Position numbers and translations under genes: made by a program. DNA of 64,000 nt from Nageia nagi. Taxonomy: Eukaryota; Pinophyta. Location of the stretch: NCBI GenBank assembly GCA_050084985.1, contig JBITNC010000001.1, forward strand, positions 84,382,001 to 84,446,000, in the 5' to 3' direction. Of this stretch, positions 1-12,642 are shown in pieces (within the stretch, counting starts at the first letter, position 1; every line of letters begins with the position of its first letter). The notes below the pieces were generated by a model. That model was not told where the DNA came from, searched no databases, and worked only from the letters and a program-made list of their open reading frames with translations.

Positions 1-780
1 TAGATATGGAATCATGTATCTCCTTAATGTGGACCTACTATTAGATCCCTATTTATATAGATAATAATATGACCTAGTCCTTAGGTCAATGTGTACCTAC
101 ATAAATAAGAATATAGTAAGTTGATGATATATATTGACCATATCCAAGAAAACATTAATATTCATGAACTAAGTGTGTATAAGTACAAGCACATATTTCC
201 TAATTTATAAATTAAAATGCATAAATCAATTTTATGTGATAACACCCAGTCATACTTAGAATAAGAAAAGAAGAAAAAAGAGTAAGAAAAAGAAAATTTA
301 GTGCAAGAAAATAGAATTTCATAATTTAAAGAAAGAGGATAAAATAAGTTATTTCATCTCATTAAAGGTTTTCTCTCTCATAATGGGAATCATTACCATA
401 GGGAAAAATCATGGTTATTATTGTAATAGAAGATACCATGTATGAGTGTGGTAGTGTATAAGCAAAAATAATGATGACTAGGAATATCCACAAGTGGTTG
501 GAACACATATCAATGTAGATAATCAATATTATTCTTAGGGTGGTAATCCATGCTCTAGATCATCCAATGGATGAGTTCCTCATTTCCCTCCCTAGTATGT
601 AAATTTTTCATAATTAATTCCCCTTTATCAAAACTCAAAAGGATGTGTTGTATATCTTATAAGGAGATAGTCATCTCACCTGGGGGAAAGTGAAAGATTT
701 TTGTATCCCTACATCATCTCTTTAAATAAGAAAAGTTAGTAGGGATGTATCATAAGTAATTACCATGGTCTGTATAAGAT
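1..780 (-). pseudogene. Plant mobile domain (PMD) gene fragment, antisense in element F
   Basis: On the minus strand around 700-610 the translation gives IFHFPPGEMTISL*DI, the core signature of the plant mobile domain (aromatic-His-Leu/Phe, Gly-Glu-Met, Thr-Ile-Ser/Thr-Leu, Asp-Ile/Val). PMD proteins are plant proteins known both as host genes (MAIN/MAIL family) and as passengers of transposons. Further along the minus strand (540-400) partly open hydrophobic sequence follows that may be the next PMD helices; the C-terminal part runs off the window at position 1. Several stops break the frame, so it is a pseudogene. It lies antisense to the plus-strand retroelement whose polypurine tract and 3' LTR are at 3199-4086, as the PMD does in the three other elements of this window. 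Domain call firm for the motif, boundaries weak. Confidence 0.6.
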
Positions 781-2139
781 GATTAAGATAAGCCTAACGA
801 AGAATTTTTTATTACAATATGAGAAGAGTCACATCTATTCTATGTCCTAGGCTCTGCTATGAGGCTCATAATGCTTTAAAAATATTGGTTCTACATAAGG
901 AAGAAAGCATAAGAGGAAATATTAGTTTCCATATAACTATTTTATAAAAAAGGTATGCAAAATGTTATATTATATAAGATGAAATGAATTTCAAGTTTAT
1001 AGTTGAAAGTATGATTTATGTTTCAATTTTAATGCTTAAAAACATAGTCTTTTCACTCATTGTATTTTTTAATTTTTGAAAAATTTTATCATCGTACATT
1101 CACATATTATTTTTCATAAAAAAGAAAAATCAAATTTTGTATACATGTTTAAAAAGAGAAATGTACCATGATAAATATATTAGATTTAAAAACCCTAAAC
1201 CAAAGGGTTGTATACCATTAGAACTTCATTTTAAGAAAACAAAACCTAATAATTTTTGAAAAAATCATGAAATTTGATAAGAAAAGCATGGAATAGAGAG
1301 AATATAAGAGAGAATATGTACACTTACTTGATGAAAGATCTAGGAATCATTGAGATGAGATGTGCTCGATGGATAACATTATTTGTTTTATTGGGTCATG
1401 ATAAATAAAAAAACTTCTAATAAGAGACAACAAGCTTGAAAAATTCCTTTATAACCTTTTTATAACTTTTCAAGTATTAGAAATAAAAATTAGATGGTCC
1501 AAATGAAGGTCATAGAAGCTAATTATAATTTTTTTTACATGAAGTTTTATTAGTATAAGTAATAAAGGTATATGTTGTAAGATTTAGGGTTATGAGGTAT
1601 TAAATGAGTGATTTACTTATCATAAATTTGTGCAATTATTAATTTATGTATACATGTTATTTATTACATTAACACTTATTTATACACTAGCATATGGTCC
1701 CATATGCTAGTTTATGCTTGAAGAAGTCAAAATGTAGGCAAGTTTCATAATTATTTCAAAAACATCAATAAGAAAGTAAGAAGTAAGAAAAAATAAGTTT
1801 TTGAAATCCTTTTTTTTAAGAAAAATAGTGTTTGTTAGTAATGTTTCATTAATGAAAAATATTTCAAGATAATAATGTTATTTGTACTAATTGATGATAA
1901 ATTATATATTCATGAAAAATAAATACTGGCAATAATCTATAATCAAAAGTTTCAAAATAAATTTATTTAAAAAATTATATGTGGCATATAGATAATAAGA
2001 AGACTACCAATATTTCATAAGTAAATATGGTTCTCCTTAATTAGGATAACCATGCTAGATAATAGTCCTTTATTCTTAGGGACTCACTCATTTGCTCTTG
2101 GTGACTTTAAATAGAATTCAAGGAAACCTTATTTGATCA
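781..2139. other. AT-rich non-coding stretch of element F, no gene seen
   Basis: No open frame or recognisable motif was found on either strand. By position it is the 3' non-coding region of element F between its antisense PMD fragment and the tandem repeats that follow. Confidence 0.5.
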
Positions 2140-2325
2140 TTGATTATCACATACAATTGGGTGGTGTGAATCAACATAAACTTAGTATTGGTTCTTAGTT
2201 ATAACATGCAATTGGATGGTATGGGCTGAGCTACCCTTATTTATGTATTTAGTTATAGAATGCAATTGGGTAATACAATAAAACACACATCCCTTTTTAG
2301 TCATAACATGCAATTGGGTGATCTG
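2140..2325 (+). repeat. ~54-bp tandem repeat, about four copies
   Basis: The core CATGCAATTGGGTGGT, usually preceded by TTAGTTATAA, recurs at about 2150, 2206, 2260 and 2306, so the period is 48-55 bp. Copies are diverged. It sits in the putative 3' untranslated region of element F. Tandem repeats in this position are known for Tat-lineage plant Ty3/gypsy elements. Confidence 0.6.
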
Positions 2326-2439
2326 GTTGAAAGGGTTTTCTCTTTGGTACTTATGATAAGTAAGTACCTAGTTCTAGGATTTTTGTAATGGAGGTGTATT
2401 TAGGAGATTTTCATCTCTTTAAAGATATATAATCAACAC

Positions 2440-2990
2440 CTAGTAAGAAGTTTTATCTATTACCTTTGATATTTTTGTTAGTTATGATAGATGAATTATA
2501 TGTGGCAAACTCTTTAATACGAAAGAAATATTTTATTTATTTCATCTTGAGCTAACAATAACTATATGATTAAATCTATTTTTGATGAAGAGTATGTCTT
2601 AGGATAAGAAGGTATAGTAAGTTAATTTCATTTTGTAATATTAATTCCATATGTTTAGTTATGATGGGTTAGATATATGTGGCAAACTCTAGAATTATGA
2701 AGATATATTTCATTTATTTCACCTTGATTTAACACCAACATGTAGGATGAAATTAATCTTTAAGATGATACATACCTTAGCATAAGAAGGTATATTATGT
2801 TAAATTCATTTTGTACTCTTTTCCTCATGAGTTCAGAAATGATAGATAGAATCTATAATAAATGATGAAATAATATTTTGGTATAATAAGATGATATACG
2901 GTGATTTTATTTTGAACTAACCATGATATATATTACATTGATGTACCAAGATGCATAAATAAACCATAGGTAAGAGGTAAGTTGAAGTTT
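2440..2990 (+). repeat. ~178-bp tandem repeat, three diverged copies
   Basis: Blocks sharing GTTAGTTATGAT, ATATGTGGCAAACTCT, TTCATTTATTTCA and ATAAGAAGGTATA start near 2477, 2656 and 2830. The third copy is the most diverged. Like the 54-bp repeat just upstream it lies between the PMD fragment and the polypurine tract of element F. Confidence 0.65.
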
Positions 2991-3198
2991 TATTTAGTAG
3001 ATTTCTTTTTTTATCATATCTTGTAGGCTTTCTTCTTTGCTTTGGTGCCTTCTATTTTGACTAGGCATTGTAGTGACCAAGCAAAGAGAGGGCATGATAT
3101 GTGGGAAAATAAATGACTCCATGATGCCACTATGAAGAGTTAAGAGTGAAATATTTTTTCCTTTGAATTATACTTTCAATTTTATCCAAAATATGTTC

Positions 3199-4086
3199 AA
3201 GCGAGGGCATCTATTAACACCTAAATTTGATTTTTATTTAACTAAAAATACTTTTTTAGGTATCTTAAGTATTTAAATAATTTTAGTTATTTTATTATAT
3301 ATATAAAATAAAGTACAATTTTAATCATTTAATATTTCCTTTTGATAATAGGTTCAAGGGGAACCAAACCAAGTAGTGGTCTTCATCCATGTGTGAACAT
3401 CTCATCTATTTAAAATAAAGAAGGATATGATATTGATATATGCATTAATACACTTGGTAGATCTATCTTACTTAGTATCTTTTAATATCAACTTATTGAG
3501 TCTGGATATATGACCTATTGAGATTACTACATCCCTTGTAATATTCCTTATTGGATTTGATAACCTTGGTGGGAAATCTTGATGATGTAGATGAATTTGA
3601 AGGATTTGAGGAGAGAGATTTGTACACTAATGTACCATCGCATGTCGATGCACTATAGTATGCTAGCATACCACACCTACTAAGGAGGAAAGTTTATATT
3701 TTTTAAGTGACTTATCTTGATCTTATGGAGGCCATACCTAGATCATGATCAATATTAAATATGTAAATGATAAGTTAGTAGTCATTTGAATTTAGATTTG
3801 ATAGGTTAAGAGCATAAAGTAGATAGGTATAATCACATTAAAAATAGTTTATTTATTTAGTAATTTAATTAGTATTATTTTTATTATAATTGATATGAAA
3901 TTACCTATTTAATTAGTTTTTAATATAAACAACTATAGGAAAATGATATTCAACTCACTAAGCATACATCAAAATTTTAATATTTATAAAACAATACCTA
4001 AAAAGTCTAACCATGGTTTTATTTTAGGTGACAAGGCTGATGATGACCTTATTTTTGTAAGCTTTTAAATCTCTAAAAGTTATCAA
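3199..4086 (+). mobile_element. Element F: polypurine tract and start of 3' LTR (Ty3/gypsy)
   Basis: A purine-rich tract, AAGCGAGGGCATCTA, at about 3199-3213 is followed by TATTAACACCTAAAT at 3212, which resembles a plant Ty3/gypsy LTR start (TG-TTAACACC with the terminal TG decayed to TA). The sequence to 4086 is AT-rich and would be the LTR body. The LTR end was not found; E1 begins at 4087 and may be inserted in this LTR or in its flank. The call rests on the PPT/LTR start and on the antisense PMD upstream. Confidence 0.45.
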
Positions 4087-4813
4087 TGTAGACACCTAAA
4101 AATAATTTATTATTTATTTAATAAATCATATTTTGAATTCTTAAATGACTTAATGCAATATTACATATGTCAAGATAAAGGGGTATTATAATGCAATACC
4201 ATGTGTTATATTAAATGTTATATCATATATCATGGGTCATATTTTAAAATATCTTGAATATAACAATTATTATATTATTTCAAGAGGCTAACCTTCACTC
4301 CTTTGTATGTCTTTGTAGGCCATATAAGCAAGTGGAATAGGTTGATCTTTAAAGATAAGAACTTTTTGATATGCTAATAACTCTGATAGGTGGTTGTCAA
4401 CTATAATATTGTCTCTATATGCCACTTATCATGAGAAGTTTTTATACTTTAAGATTTGGAATTTCTATATTTTTTGCATATTATAATTTTACATCTTCCA
4501 TATAGTTAGCAATGTGCTTATCCTATGCCAGTACTAGCATGCATCTTCTATATCAAGGATTCCAAATTTTGGTAGTTGAGTAGTTGATTCATGCATACAT
4601 ATATCTGCTATAAACTCACCATGAATTCGATCCCAATCCTCTAAAGTTACATAGCCATTAATTATTTAGGATTTCACATACATTTCATATTAGGTTCATG
4701 TGTTTCATGTATGTTTATTGTAATGTAATATAGCATATCATTTCCATTTCTTCTTATTGTAGATCGATTTATTTATTGTATACATTCATATGTTGAACAA
4801 TTTGGGGTCTACA
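4087..4813 (+). repeat. 5' LTR of element E1
   Basis: It runs from TGTAGACACCTAAAAAT to TTTGGGGTCTACA, giving the TG...CA ends of an LTR. The same sequence recurs at 11980-12642, including the shared stretches ACATATGTCAAGATAAA, AATGCAATACCATGTG, GTTGAGTAGTTGATTCATG and ATTTCCATTTCTTCTTATTG. The two copies are visibly diverged by many substitutions and short indels, so the element is old. Confidence 0.85.
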
Positions 4814-4829
4814 TTTTGGTGAACCCAAC
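4814..4829 (+). other. Primer binding site of E1
   Basis: TTTTGGTGAACCCAAC follows the 5' LTR directly. Element C has TTTTGGTGAACCTAAT in the same place and D has TTTTAGCGAAACTCC, so the conservation supports a primer binding site. The cognate tRNA was not determined. Confidence 0.6.
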
Positions 4830-4989
4830 ATTCTTACACACCTAGATATTGATCTAGGGTATCCCTTATAAAGAGTTATAAAATCATTTTTGTTATTATC
4901 TCTTCACTTACTAACGATGATTAGGATAATAGCTAGAAAAAATGATAAAACTAGGGTTTTTTTTACCTATGTTTCAAATATTGATCTAC

Positions 4990-7400
4990 ATATAGAACAA
5001 CCTAGGGTTTCAAAAAGCAAGGTTCATTTTTAGTATATCAAGAGAAGTGTTAGGGTTAACCTTGATTTGAATCTATAAGAGCCTAATCCTAAATACTAAC
5101 TAGATATTAATGAAGATAATGATACTGAATCTACAAGCTCTAGCAAGAAGATGAATATTATTGGAGAAACTCCTAATAAGCTTAACGTGTCTATAGATGA
5201 TTCTAATTTTAAAAATATAAGTTTGGGAACCATGGATCTTCTTTTGATAGTGATGCTAAAATTGAAGAATTAGATAGAATTCCTAGCTATGTTAGATCAA
5301 TAAAGAAATTGCTATCTAATAAAGAAAAGTTGGAATATTATCTTACTAATAATGTTGAAAGGGTTATTAATATTCTAACCAATTATAAATTATTAGAAGA
5401 AGATATGGCAACTTCATAATCCTCAGATAGTTTGTTCTCTTATGAAAATATAGGTTCTTTAAAATGGAGGGTCTCTACTATTAATCAAGATGTCACCAAT
5501 GACATGCAAACTTGTAAACATGCCATTAGTAGCATAGAAGTGGACATTACAAAGCCTATGAATGAAGTAACCATTGAGGATGATGATAAGGAAAATGATG
5601 ATGATTTTGAAGACTTGATTCTTAATCCTACACATTACAATATAGGTACACTTCCTAATAAAGGTAAGGGTATTTTGACTAATGAAGAAATTGTAGTAGA
5701 TATTAAAAAATAACTTGCTACTATAATTTATAATGCCTATACACATCACCCTAATTGGTTAAAATAAGAACACAATATCAAGCTTGATGCTCAAGAAATT
5801 AAGTTATTTCAACAAGATAATGAAGAGTAAAAATTAGAGTTTATGTTGGAATTGGATGATAGGATTGAACATGAAAGAATAAACAGAATAGAACCATTTG
5901 TGCAACTCAAGGAAAAGGAACTTAAAGATATAAATAAATCTTCCTCTTAAATTAGCAATGTACCACTACAATCCCCACCACAAACCCCAAAATAAAATAT
6001 TAATATGCATATAGGGCATAATTCTACAACATTAGCTAATGGAAAAAAAATGTAGGAAAGGATTGAAAAATTAGAAAATGTTCTACATAATGATGATGAT
6101 AATTTCTTATTTTGCTTGAAGCATCCATTAACTGATAGAATTATTTGTAAATTTCTTATTAGTAAAAAGAGTGTAAACTTTATAAATTTGATGGTTCATA
6201 AGATCCAAATATGTATGTTAGAAAATTTCATGAGAAAGCTATGGAATATGTTCATGATAAGGATTTGTTTGTAAAGCTATTTTCAAGTAGTTTAAATAAT
6301 GATGCATTGAAATGGTATTATAGTCTTCCTAAAAAGTGTATTAATAAATATGAAGATTTGGTATATCACTTTTTGTGTAACTATAGAAATAATATTGTAG
6401 AAAAGGTTCATTTAAATATTTGTGTAAAATTAAGCAATTACATAATCAACCTTTGTCTAACTTTGTGAAAATTTGGAAACAAACTACCAATAAAATTACT
6501 ATGCTTGAGCAAGACTTGAAGGATACTTTTACACATGCTTTGTTACCTATGTATAAATTGTTGGTTATCTATAATTGTGATTTAAAATTAGCTAAACTAA
6601 TAGATATCATGTCTAAAAAGGAACATTGAATAAACAAACTTCATAATATTTGTTCTACAAAACCTCCAATGTATGAGAAGAAAGAAAAATAAGCTAAACC
6701 TAAGGTATATGAAAAGAAACTAGAAATTGCTTTAGCTAATGTTGATAGAAGAAATAATAAACCATAAAGGAAGTTTACAAGGTTAGCTGATACTATTGAT
6801 AATATTTTGAATGTGATATTAAAAGAATAAATTATTAAGCTTCCACCAATGGTTCAACACCACTTTCCTAACAATGCTCCTAAGAATTATAAGTATGAAG
6901 AATTTTGCAATTATCATAAGACACAAGGTCATTTAACAAGAAATTGTAGGGTATTAAGAAATATTATCCAAGAATTCATTGATAAGAAATTAATTTGGAT
7001 GGATGATCATGTTGAAGTAAATTATGGGCCTATACACCTTGATAATGAAAAAATAGAGATATTTACAAATCCTTTACCAAACACAACTCAACAATCAATA
7101 GGATTTATCAATTCGATAAGTACTTCAAGTTGCATGAATTATTATTTTTCTAATAGATATCAATGCATAAATCATCACAAAAATATTAGTAAGTGCCATA
7201 AATAAAAAATCACAAAACATGATGGACAAACTTATAGAAACAATGTTGCTAATAATATCCAAACCTACTTGCATGCTACTAACAGTGTGAAATATGATAT
7301 AAGGAAGATATTTATTTTTATACCAACATCTGCTAAATATGTCTTGGTTGCCAAACCATCCCAAGTACAAAAATTTAATGATTAAAAATTGAAAATTTCA
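4990..7400 (+). pseudogene. gag: Ty3/gypsy gag polyprotein, broken (element E1)
   Basis: Encodes the capsid-like protein of a Ty3/gypsy retrotransposon. The N-terminal part (about 5100-5900) is acidic and poorly conserved, with an open stretch at 5432-5713. The capsid domain follows at about 6180-6630: YVRKFHEKAMEY, then ALKWYYSLPKKCINKYEDL, then QPLSNFVKIWKQTTNKI in a shifted frame, which is the usual gag order (W-Y-LP, then F..W). A zinc-finger-like segment, EFCNYHKTQGHLTRNC, at 6896-6945 is followed by LRNIIQEFIDKK, the form typical of plant Tat/Athila-type gags. There are several stops and at least two frameshifts, so it is dead. The gag of element C matches it motif by motif. No protease or RT follows. 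Confidence 0.85.
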
Positions 7401-7896
7401 ACCTATAGTGTATTATAGGTAGGTTAGTTTTTAAGGGATAAATAGGCATGATTAAGAGTCATATGGGATTGTGCATTTTTTCATTTCTTGTCTGGGTAGA
7501 TTTTGAAAAAGTCCCTCATATATTTTTCATGCTTAATTGTTAAATCACATGCCACTAACAATGTACAACCTATTGTCAGGCCACTAATGATGTGCATTTC
7601 CTAGACCTGAATAAAATTTAATAGTATATTAATTATTCTTAATATGTGTTGATGTATTTTAAAATGTTAAAATTAGGTTCTAAATTGATTAAAGTGAAAA
7701 AATAGAAAATATTTTTTATTGATTTCATGTTGTACCTTAGGACCTAATTTTTATTTTTCAAATTTGATTATGGATTAATTGTTAACTATTTCATTTATTT
7801 TTCTCACTTCTATACAACTAGATCATTAATTCATAACACAAAGCATAAAACTTAAAACATACATCTAAAAAATTATAAATAGAAAATTGATACAAA

Positions 7897-7900
<4 letters not shown>

Positions 7901-7949
<49 letters not shown>
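7901..7949. repeat. (AT)n microsatellite
   Basis: About 49 bases of uninterrupted TA/AT dinucleotide, between the gag remnant and the antisense PMD gene of E1. Confidence 0.95.
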
Positions 7950-7951
<2 letters not shown>

Positions 7952-7959
7952 AAAATGGT

Positions 7960-9800
7960 ATACCCATATCCATGATACAATCTAGTGGCATGCACTATTT
8001 CCATTGCTAGCTACCTCACTAGTCCTAGGTCTTCTCCTACTACCACTACTCAGACCAGAAAAAGAGACACCTCTTGATATGTCACTACCACTAATCCCAT
8101 GAGAGGCCATCAATGCCTTGGTCCTCTCATACTTACTCCTAATTACTATAATATCATTATCTCTCTTCTCTATTTTTTCCATCAAATTCTATATGAAGGT
8201 CCACTATTCATTAGGTGGAGGCATATCCACCCTCTCCTGTAGCCTCTTCATGGATTGATCCATAGAGGCTATTTAGGAATCAATCATTGTAATTATGGAC
8301 TACAAATTGGATAGTTGTGCTTGAAACCCTAGAACCATGGTCTTGAAAGACTTTAACCTCTTAATCTCATCCTTTAAGGCTATAAGCTATGTGTCTCTCT
8401 CTATCTTGCAAGGCATAAAATATCAAACATTAGTCTCTTAATCAAATAAAATGTCTAACATGCTAATCAATAACTATAAAATAATTATGTATGGAAAATA
8501 GAAGTGCAAACTATACCAATGCCACCAATCTAAGTTGTGGTGTGGTAGGGGGTCCTTGCATGGGATTATCATGCATAGGATTATCTACCTGCTATCCCCT
8601 TAGATGTTGTTTCTATGTCCTCATCATCATTCATTCTTAAAGGAGTTGAATTACTATCTACTCCCATACCATGAATCCTCTAGTGGTGTTGGGTGCCATG
8701 GATATATTTATAGCTACATCATGTACTTTAGGCTCCTTCCATATCAACCTCCATGTTAAAATGATTTGTGCTCTTGGTGGAGCATCCCTCTTTATCATGT
8801 ATATCTAGTAATATACATGTAAAAGTGGGATCCCTTACTAAATATTGAATTTATTTAGTATCTAATGGTATAAGTAAAGCTCCATTAGCTTCCTCCATGT
8901 TTGAAGGAAGCAATCTTTCCTCATCCAAGAAAGTTGGTGGGCATAATCAACCCACACAAAGTCTACATACAATACCACTACTATATCCTCATTCTAGATT
9001 CTATCCCTCTCTCTTTGTTGTGTCTCCAATGTATATGGATATCTATATCCATGTGATTAGGACACCCAACATGTCAAGGAAATATCTTCAAGATCATTTC
9101 TCTCCCTCTGTAACCCTATGGGATGAATAATGGAAATCTTCTCATAGGCTTAAATTTGTAAGAGGCTTGCATTCATGATGGTTATGTTGAAATTATCAAC
9201 ACTCAAAAAATTAAATAGATCCCTATAAATTTGGGGTAACACTGATGGGGCCCAAGCAAGCTACATCCCCCATGCACATATCTCCTATACAACCCACACC
9301 AAACCAAGTGCAAAGGAGGAGCTACTCTTATGTGGAAATAGATAAGTGATGATTATGGAGGCAATATACAACCTCAAATATCATATAGATGAGGAAAATC
9401 TACGTGCCTCAGCTAAGAAAGCATCCTGGTGCTCCTAATCATGGTCCTCCTCTCTTATTAGCCATAGGGAGAGTTGTTCCCTCTCATTGATGTTGGATAC
9501 TCCAGCTTGGTGCATAAGCTAATCATGGATGGGAATGCCCAAACTCCTATACACATCAAGTTAGGTAATGTTCATTTCACCTAAGGGCAAGTGAAATGAG
9601 TTTGTGTATAGGTACCATCTACCTTCCAATGTAATGAGAAGTAGGAGATCCTACTAAATATGCCTAGTGATTGCTAAGTATTCTAGGCCTAAGTGCATAA
9701 AAATGCCATCCTCATGATTTATTCTTTGTAATTCCTATGATTTCTCCAAGGCTTTCATGGACATGGGTCTACCTCTAATGTTAACATTCCTATCCTACAA
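7960..9800 (-). pseudogene. Plant mobile domain gene, antisense within element E1
   Basis: Minus-strand translation near 9620-9500 gives SFHLPLGEMNIT*LDVYRSL followed by GIPIHD, the PMD signature. Upstream an open stretch (DRNVNIRGRPMSMKALEK at ~9793) starts right after a pyrimidine-rich run ending in TTGTAG, which looks like a 3' splice site. The C-terminal part (8185-7982) is open: RSKYERTKALMASHGISGSD, then a Ser/Arg-rich tail. This tail matches REKYGKSKALLVTHGITSSA in the PMD gene of element C, so both are copies of one gene type. A second possible intron lies at about 8520-8405. Stops and shifts elsewhere make it a pseudogene. PMD proteins act in plant gene silencing and genome stability as host genes and also ride in transposons; the role here is unknown. 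Confidence 0.75.
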
Positions 9801-11965
9801 AAAAAAAATTAAATAATAAGAAATATTTTAATCAAGTCATGTGAATGGAAAAATAAAATAATTAATCAAACAAAAGGTAAGAGAAATCCATAGGGTTGAG
9901 GGTTTTTTATGGTCCAAAAATCTATGAAATTTTAGTAAAATAAAAAATCAAATAAAAATTACTGCACGCTCAAAGGAAAGACTATGTAAGTATTTAGTAA
10001 TGTGTCCTCTTCTCCTAGATAGGGGTCTTTGTATAATTTATCAATCCTAGTTAGTCATATCAGAAGAGTAGCAAATGTTCAAATAGGCATGATGAATGGT
10101 GGGGAAAATGTCAATCAAATCAAATGGTGAAAAGGGAGTTTCTATAGTGGAAATGAAACAATCCAATAGTAGCAGAACATCAAAGCTTGGTCGATAGTGA
10201 TAAGATAAAAGTAGAATAAGACAAGTCAAAATATCCTTCCTTTATACTAATGATTTTAAACCTAATTTAGATATTATATTCCCATTTCCAATAATAATGT
10301 AAATACTTTTGGAAAGGGTGATTTATGTGGGAAAACCATATAAAAATATTTTAATTGCTATTTATTTATTTATTTTTTAAATAATTTTGCTACATTGAAG
10401 TCATCAATGACATATGAAAAGTAAAATTAAGACACAATTTGTTGCATGTTAGTTCAAAATGGTAAAAATGGCATGCTTGAATGCTAGCATTATGCATTGA
10501 TGATCAAATTTATAATTTTCACTAGTTATTAATTATTAATACTAAATGGACATTGTTGATGACATGCCTTATGCAAAATTAATAAATAATTTAAACAATA
10601 TATTTTAATTCTAGATTTCCTAAGTCTAACTAGATATATAAATTGGATGTTGTGTGATGACAATGTAGATATTTTAAATTGTCAAAGTTAGATTTAATTG
10701 AGAACATGTGCAAAATTTTCATTTTTGTGTATATGCATGCTTTTTAAATGCTTCATATATAAATAATTATTTTAAAATTCTAATTGCATAAATTCCTTTT
10801 TTGAAAGTATAATTCCATCATTTACATGTTATTAGCTATATGAATAAAGTAAAATCATATATTCTTTTAGATGTTGATCATGTTATCATAGTTTCAATAG
10901 ATCAAACTAATTGATATCATGCTTATACAATCATTACATAGAAAAAATGCATCTAAAGCCAAAATTGGTCAATTTATTGCTCATATGCAAATTATTATAC
11001 AAACAAGGAACTATTATTCTATGTTTTTATAATACAAAATGTCATTTATTACTTTCAATTGCATATTATTAAAATTTGAAGATATGATATGACTATTTCC
11101 ATATAGCTAATGACGTGTGCTTATTATGAATTTGTTATAAAAGGGGCATGTTATAAATAATCAAATATCTATTTGAAAATGCCATTATTTCATAAATATG
11201 CATTGATATAGAAATTATGAACAAAATTGTAAGAGACATGATTGCCAAAATCTATGAAAATCATGCTATCAATGATGTAAGTTTGCTTTGAAAATTAAAG
11301 AACATAGGCAATTCAATGTAATTCAACATGCAATATTGATATGTAAGGCACATAAATATTTGAATACTTGGTATTTTTATGGGAATAAAATATTATTATA
11401 CTAACAAATATTTTCAAGGCCATGGTCACTCCGTGAGAAACATCTCTTATTGTTTCCATGTTATTCCAAGCTTGAGTCATAAAATAAGTTCTCATCAGCT
11501 TGATAATCATGGTTGTTCCAAGATTGGTGCATTCAAAAGGATCTCATAAGATTGATCTTCATAAACTATGAGTCACACCAACTATAGTGACATAATTGAT
11601 ATTATATTTATTTCATCCTTGCTCTTTTATTTGATTATTTTTTAATGGGATTTGATTTATGTGGGTATTACATTGGTTATTCTTTATGCATATTCTAAGA
11701 GAGTATTATTTTCCATAAATACACTTACCTTATACAAGCCTCCAATTTTTTTCTTGATTACCCAAAGCAGCATGAGAAAAGGTCAATACAAGACCAAAAG
11801 TGGGTAGACAACATATCATACTTAATATATCAATCAAAAAATGGACATCCACTTTACTATTGAAAATTTTATTCTCTTCTCTAGACTTCTTTTATTATGC
11901 AATTTCAATGTTTTTCATTTCATATCCAAAGAGGGAAAAATGTAAATATTTTTCATTTCATATCC
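9801..11965 (+). other. 3' non-coding region of E1 with degenerate short repeats
   Basis: No coding signal was found. Short motifs recur irregularly, for example GATGACATG/ATGACGTG and CATGCTAT-CAATGATG (about 10400, 10560, 11110, 11265). The block at 11390-11450 (AACAAATATTTTCAAGG, CATGGTCACTCCGTGAG) is the reverse complement of a block in element D at 19330-19390, as expected since E1 is plus and D is minus. This marks a conserved 3' region shared by E1, C and D. Confidence 0.5.
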
Positions 11966-11979
11966 AAAGAAGGGAAAAA
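11966..11979 (+). other. Polypurine tract of E1
   Basis: AAAGAAGGGAAAAA lies directly before the 3' LTR start TGTAAACACC. A near copy (AAAGAGGGAAAAATGTAAA) lies about 35 bases upstream, so the PPT/LTR junction has a short local duplication. Confidence 0.75.
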
Positions 11980-12642
11980 TGTAAACACCTAAAAATGATT
12001 TATTATCTATTTAATAAATCATATTTAGACTTCCTAAATAACTTACTACAATATTACATATGTCAAGATAAAAGGATATTATAATGCAATACCATGTGTT
12101 ATATTAAATGCTATATCATATATCATGGGTCATATTTTAAAATATATTGAATATAAGAAAGTGGAATAGGTTGATCTCCATAGATTAGAACTCTTTGATA
12201 TGATAAGAACTTTGATAAGTGGTTGTTGATTGTAATGATATCTCTAGATGCCACCTATCATGAGAATTTATTATACTCTTATCTTTGGACTTTCTATCTT
12301 TGGCACACATCATAATTTGATATCTTCCATGTAATCAATGGTATGCTTCTCCTATGTCGATAGCAAAATGCATCTTCTAGATCAAGGGTTCTAGATTTTG
12401 ATGGTTGAGTAGTTGATTCATGCACATGTAGATCCATCATATACTCACCACAAATTTGATCTCAATCCTTTGGACTTACATAGACATTGATTATTGAGGA
12501 TTGCACATATGCTTAATATCAAGTTAATGTATTTCATGTACATTTATTGTAATCTGATATAGCATATCATTTCCATTTCTTCTTATTGTAGATCAATTTA
12601 TTTATTATGTACATTCATATGTTACACAATTTGAGGTCTATA
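11980..12642 (+). repeat. 3' LTR of element E1
   Basis: It starts TGTAAACACCTAAAAATG and ends TTGAGGTCTATA, where the terminal CA has become TA. It aligns along its whole length with 4087-4813 but is about 65 bases shorter; one gap falls in the middle, where the 5' LTR has an extra stretch around 4265-4325. Confidence 0.85.

Larger units (their letters stand above)
4087..12642 (+). mobile_element. Element E1: gag-only Ty3/gypsy LTR retrotransposon with antisense PMD gene
   Basis: Two clearly related LTRs (4087-4813 and 11980-12642) in the same orientation enclose, in order, a primer-binding-site-like sequence, a decayed gag, an (AT)n tract, an antisense PMD gene, a 2-kb non-coding 3' region and a polypurine tract. 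No protease, RT, RNase H or integrase remnant was found, so it looks non-autonomous. Flanks are ATCAA on the left and GTTAG on the right; they differ only by transitions, so they could be a target duplication eroded by C-to-T change, but that is inference. Element C (16239-46117) has the same gag and the same layout. Confidence 0.8.

Noticed and set aside
5459-5749. 96-codon minus-strand frame
   Set aside because: Opposite strand of the acidic N-terminal part of E1 gag.
11800-12084. 94-codon frame over the 3' end of E1
   Set aside because: It runs across the polypurine tract and into the LTR, so it is not a gene.
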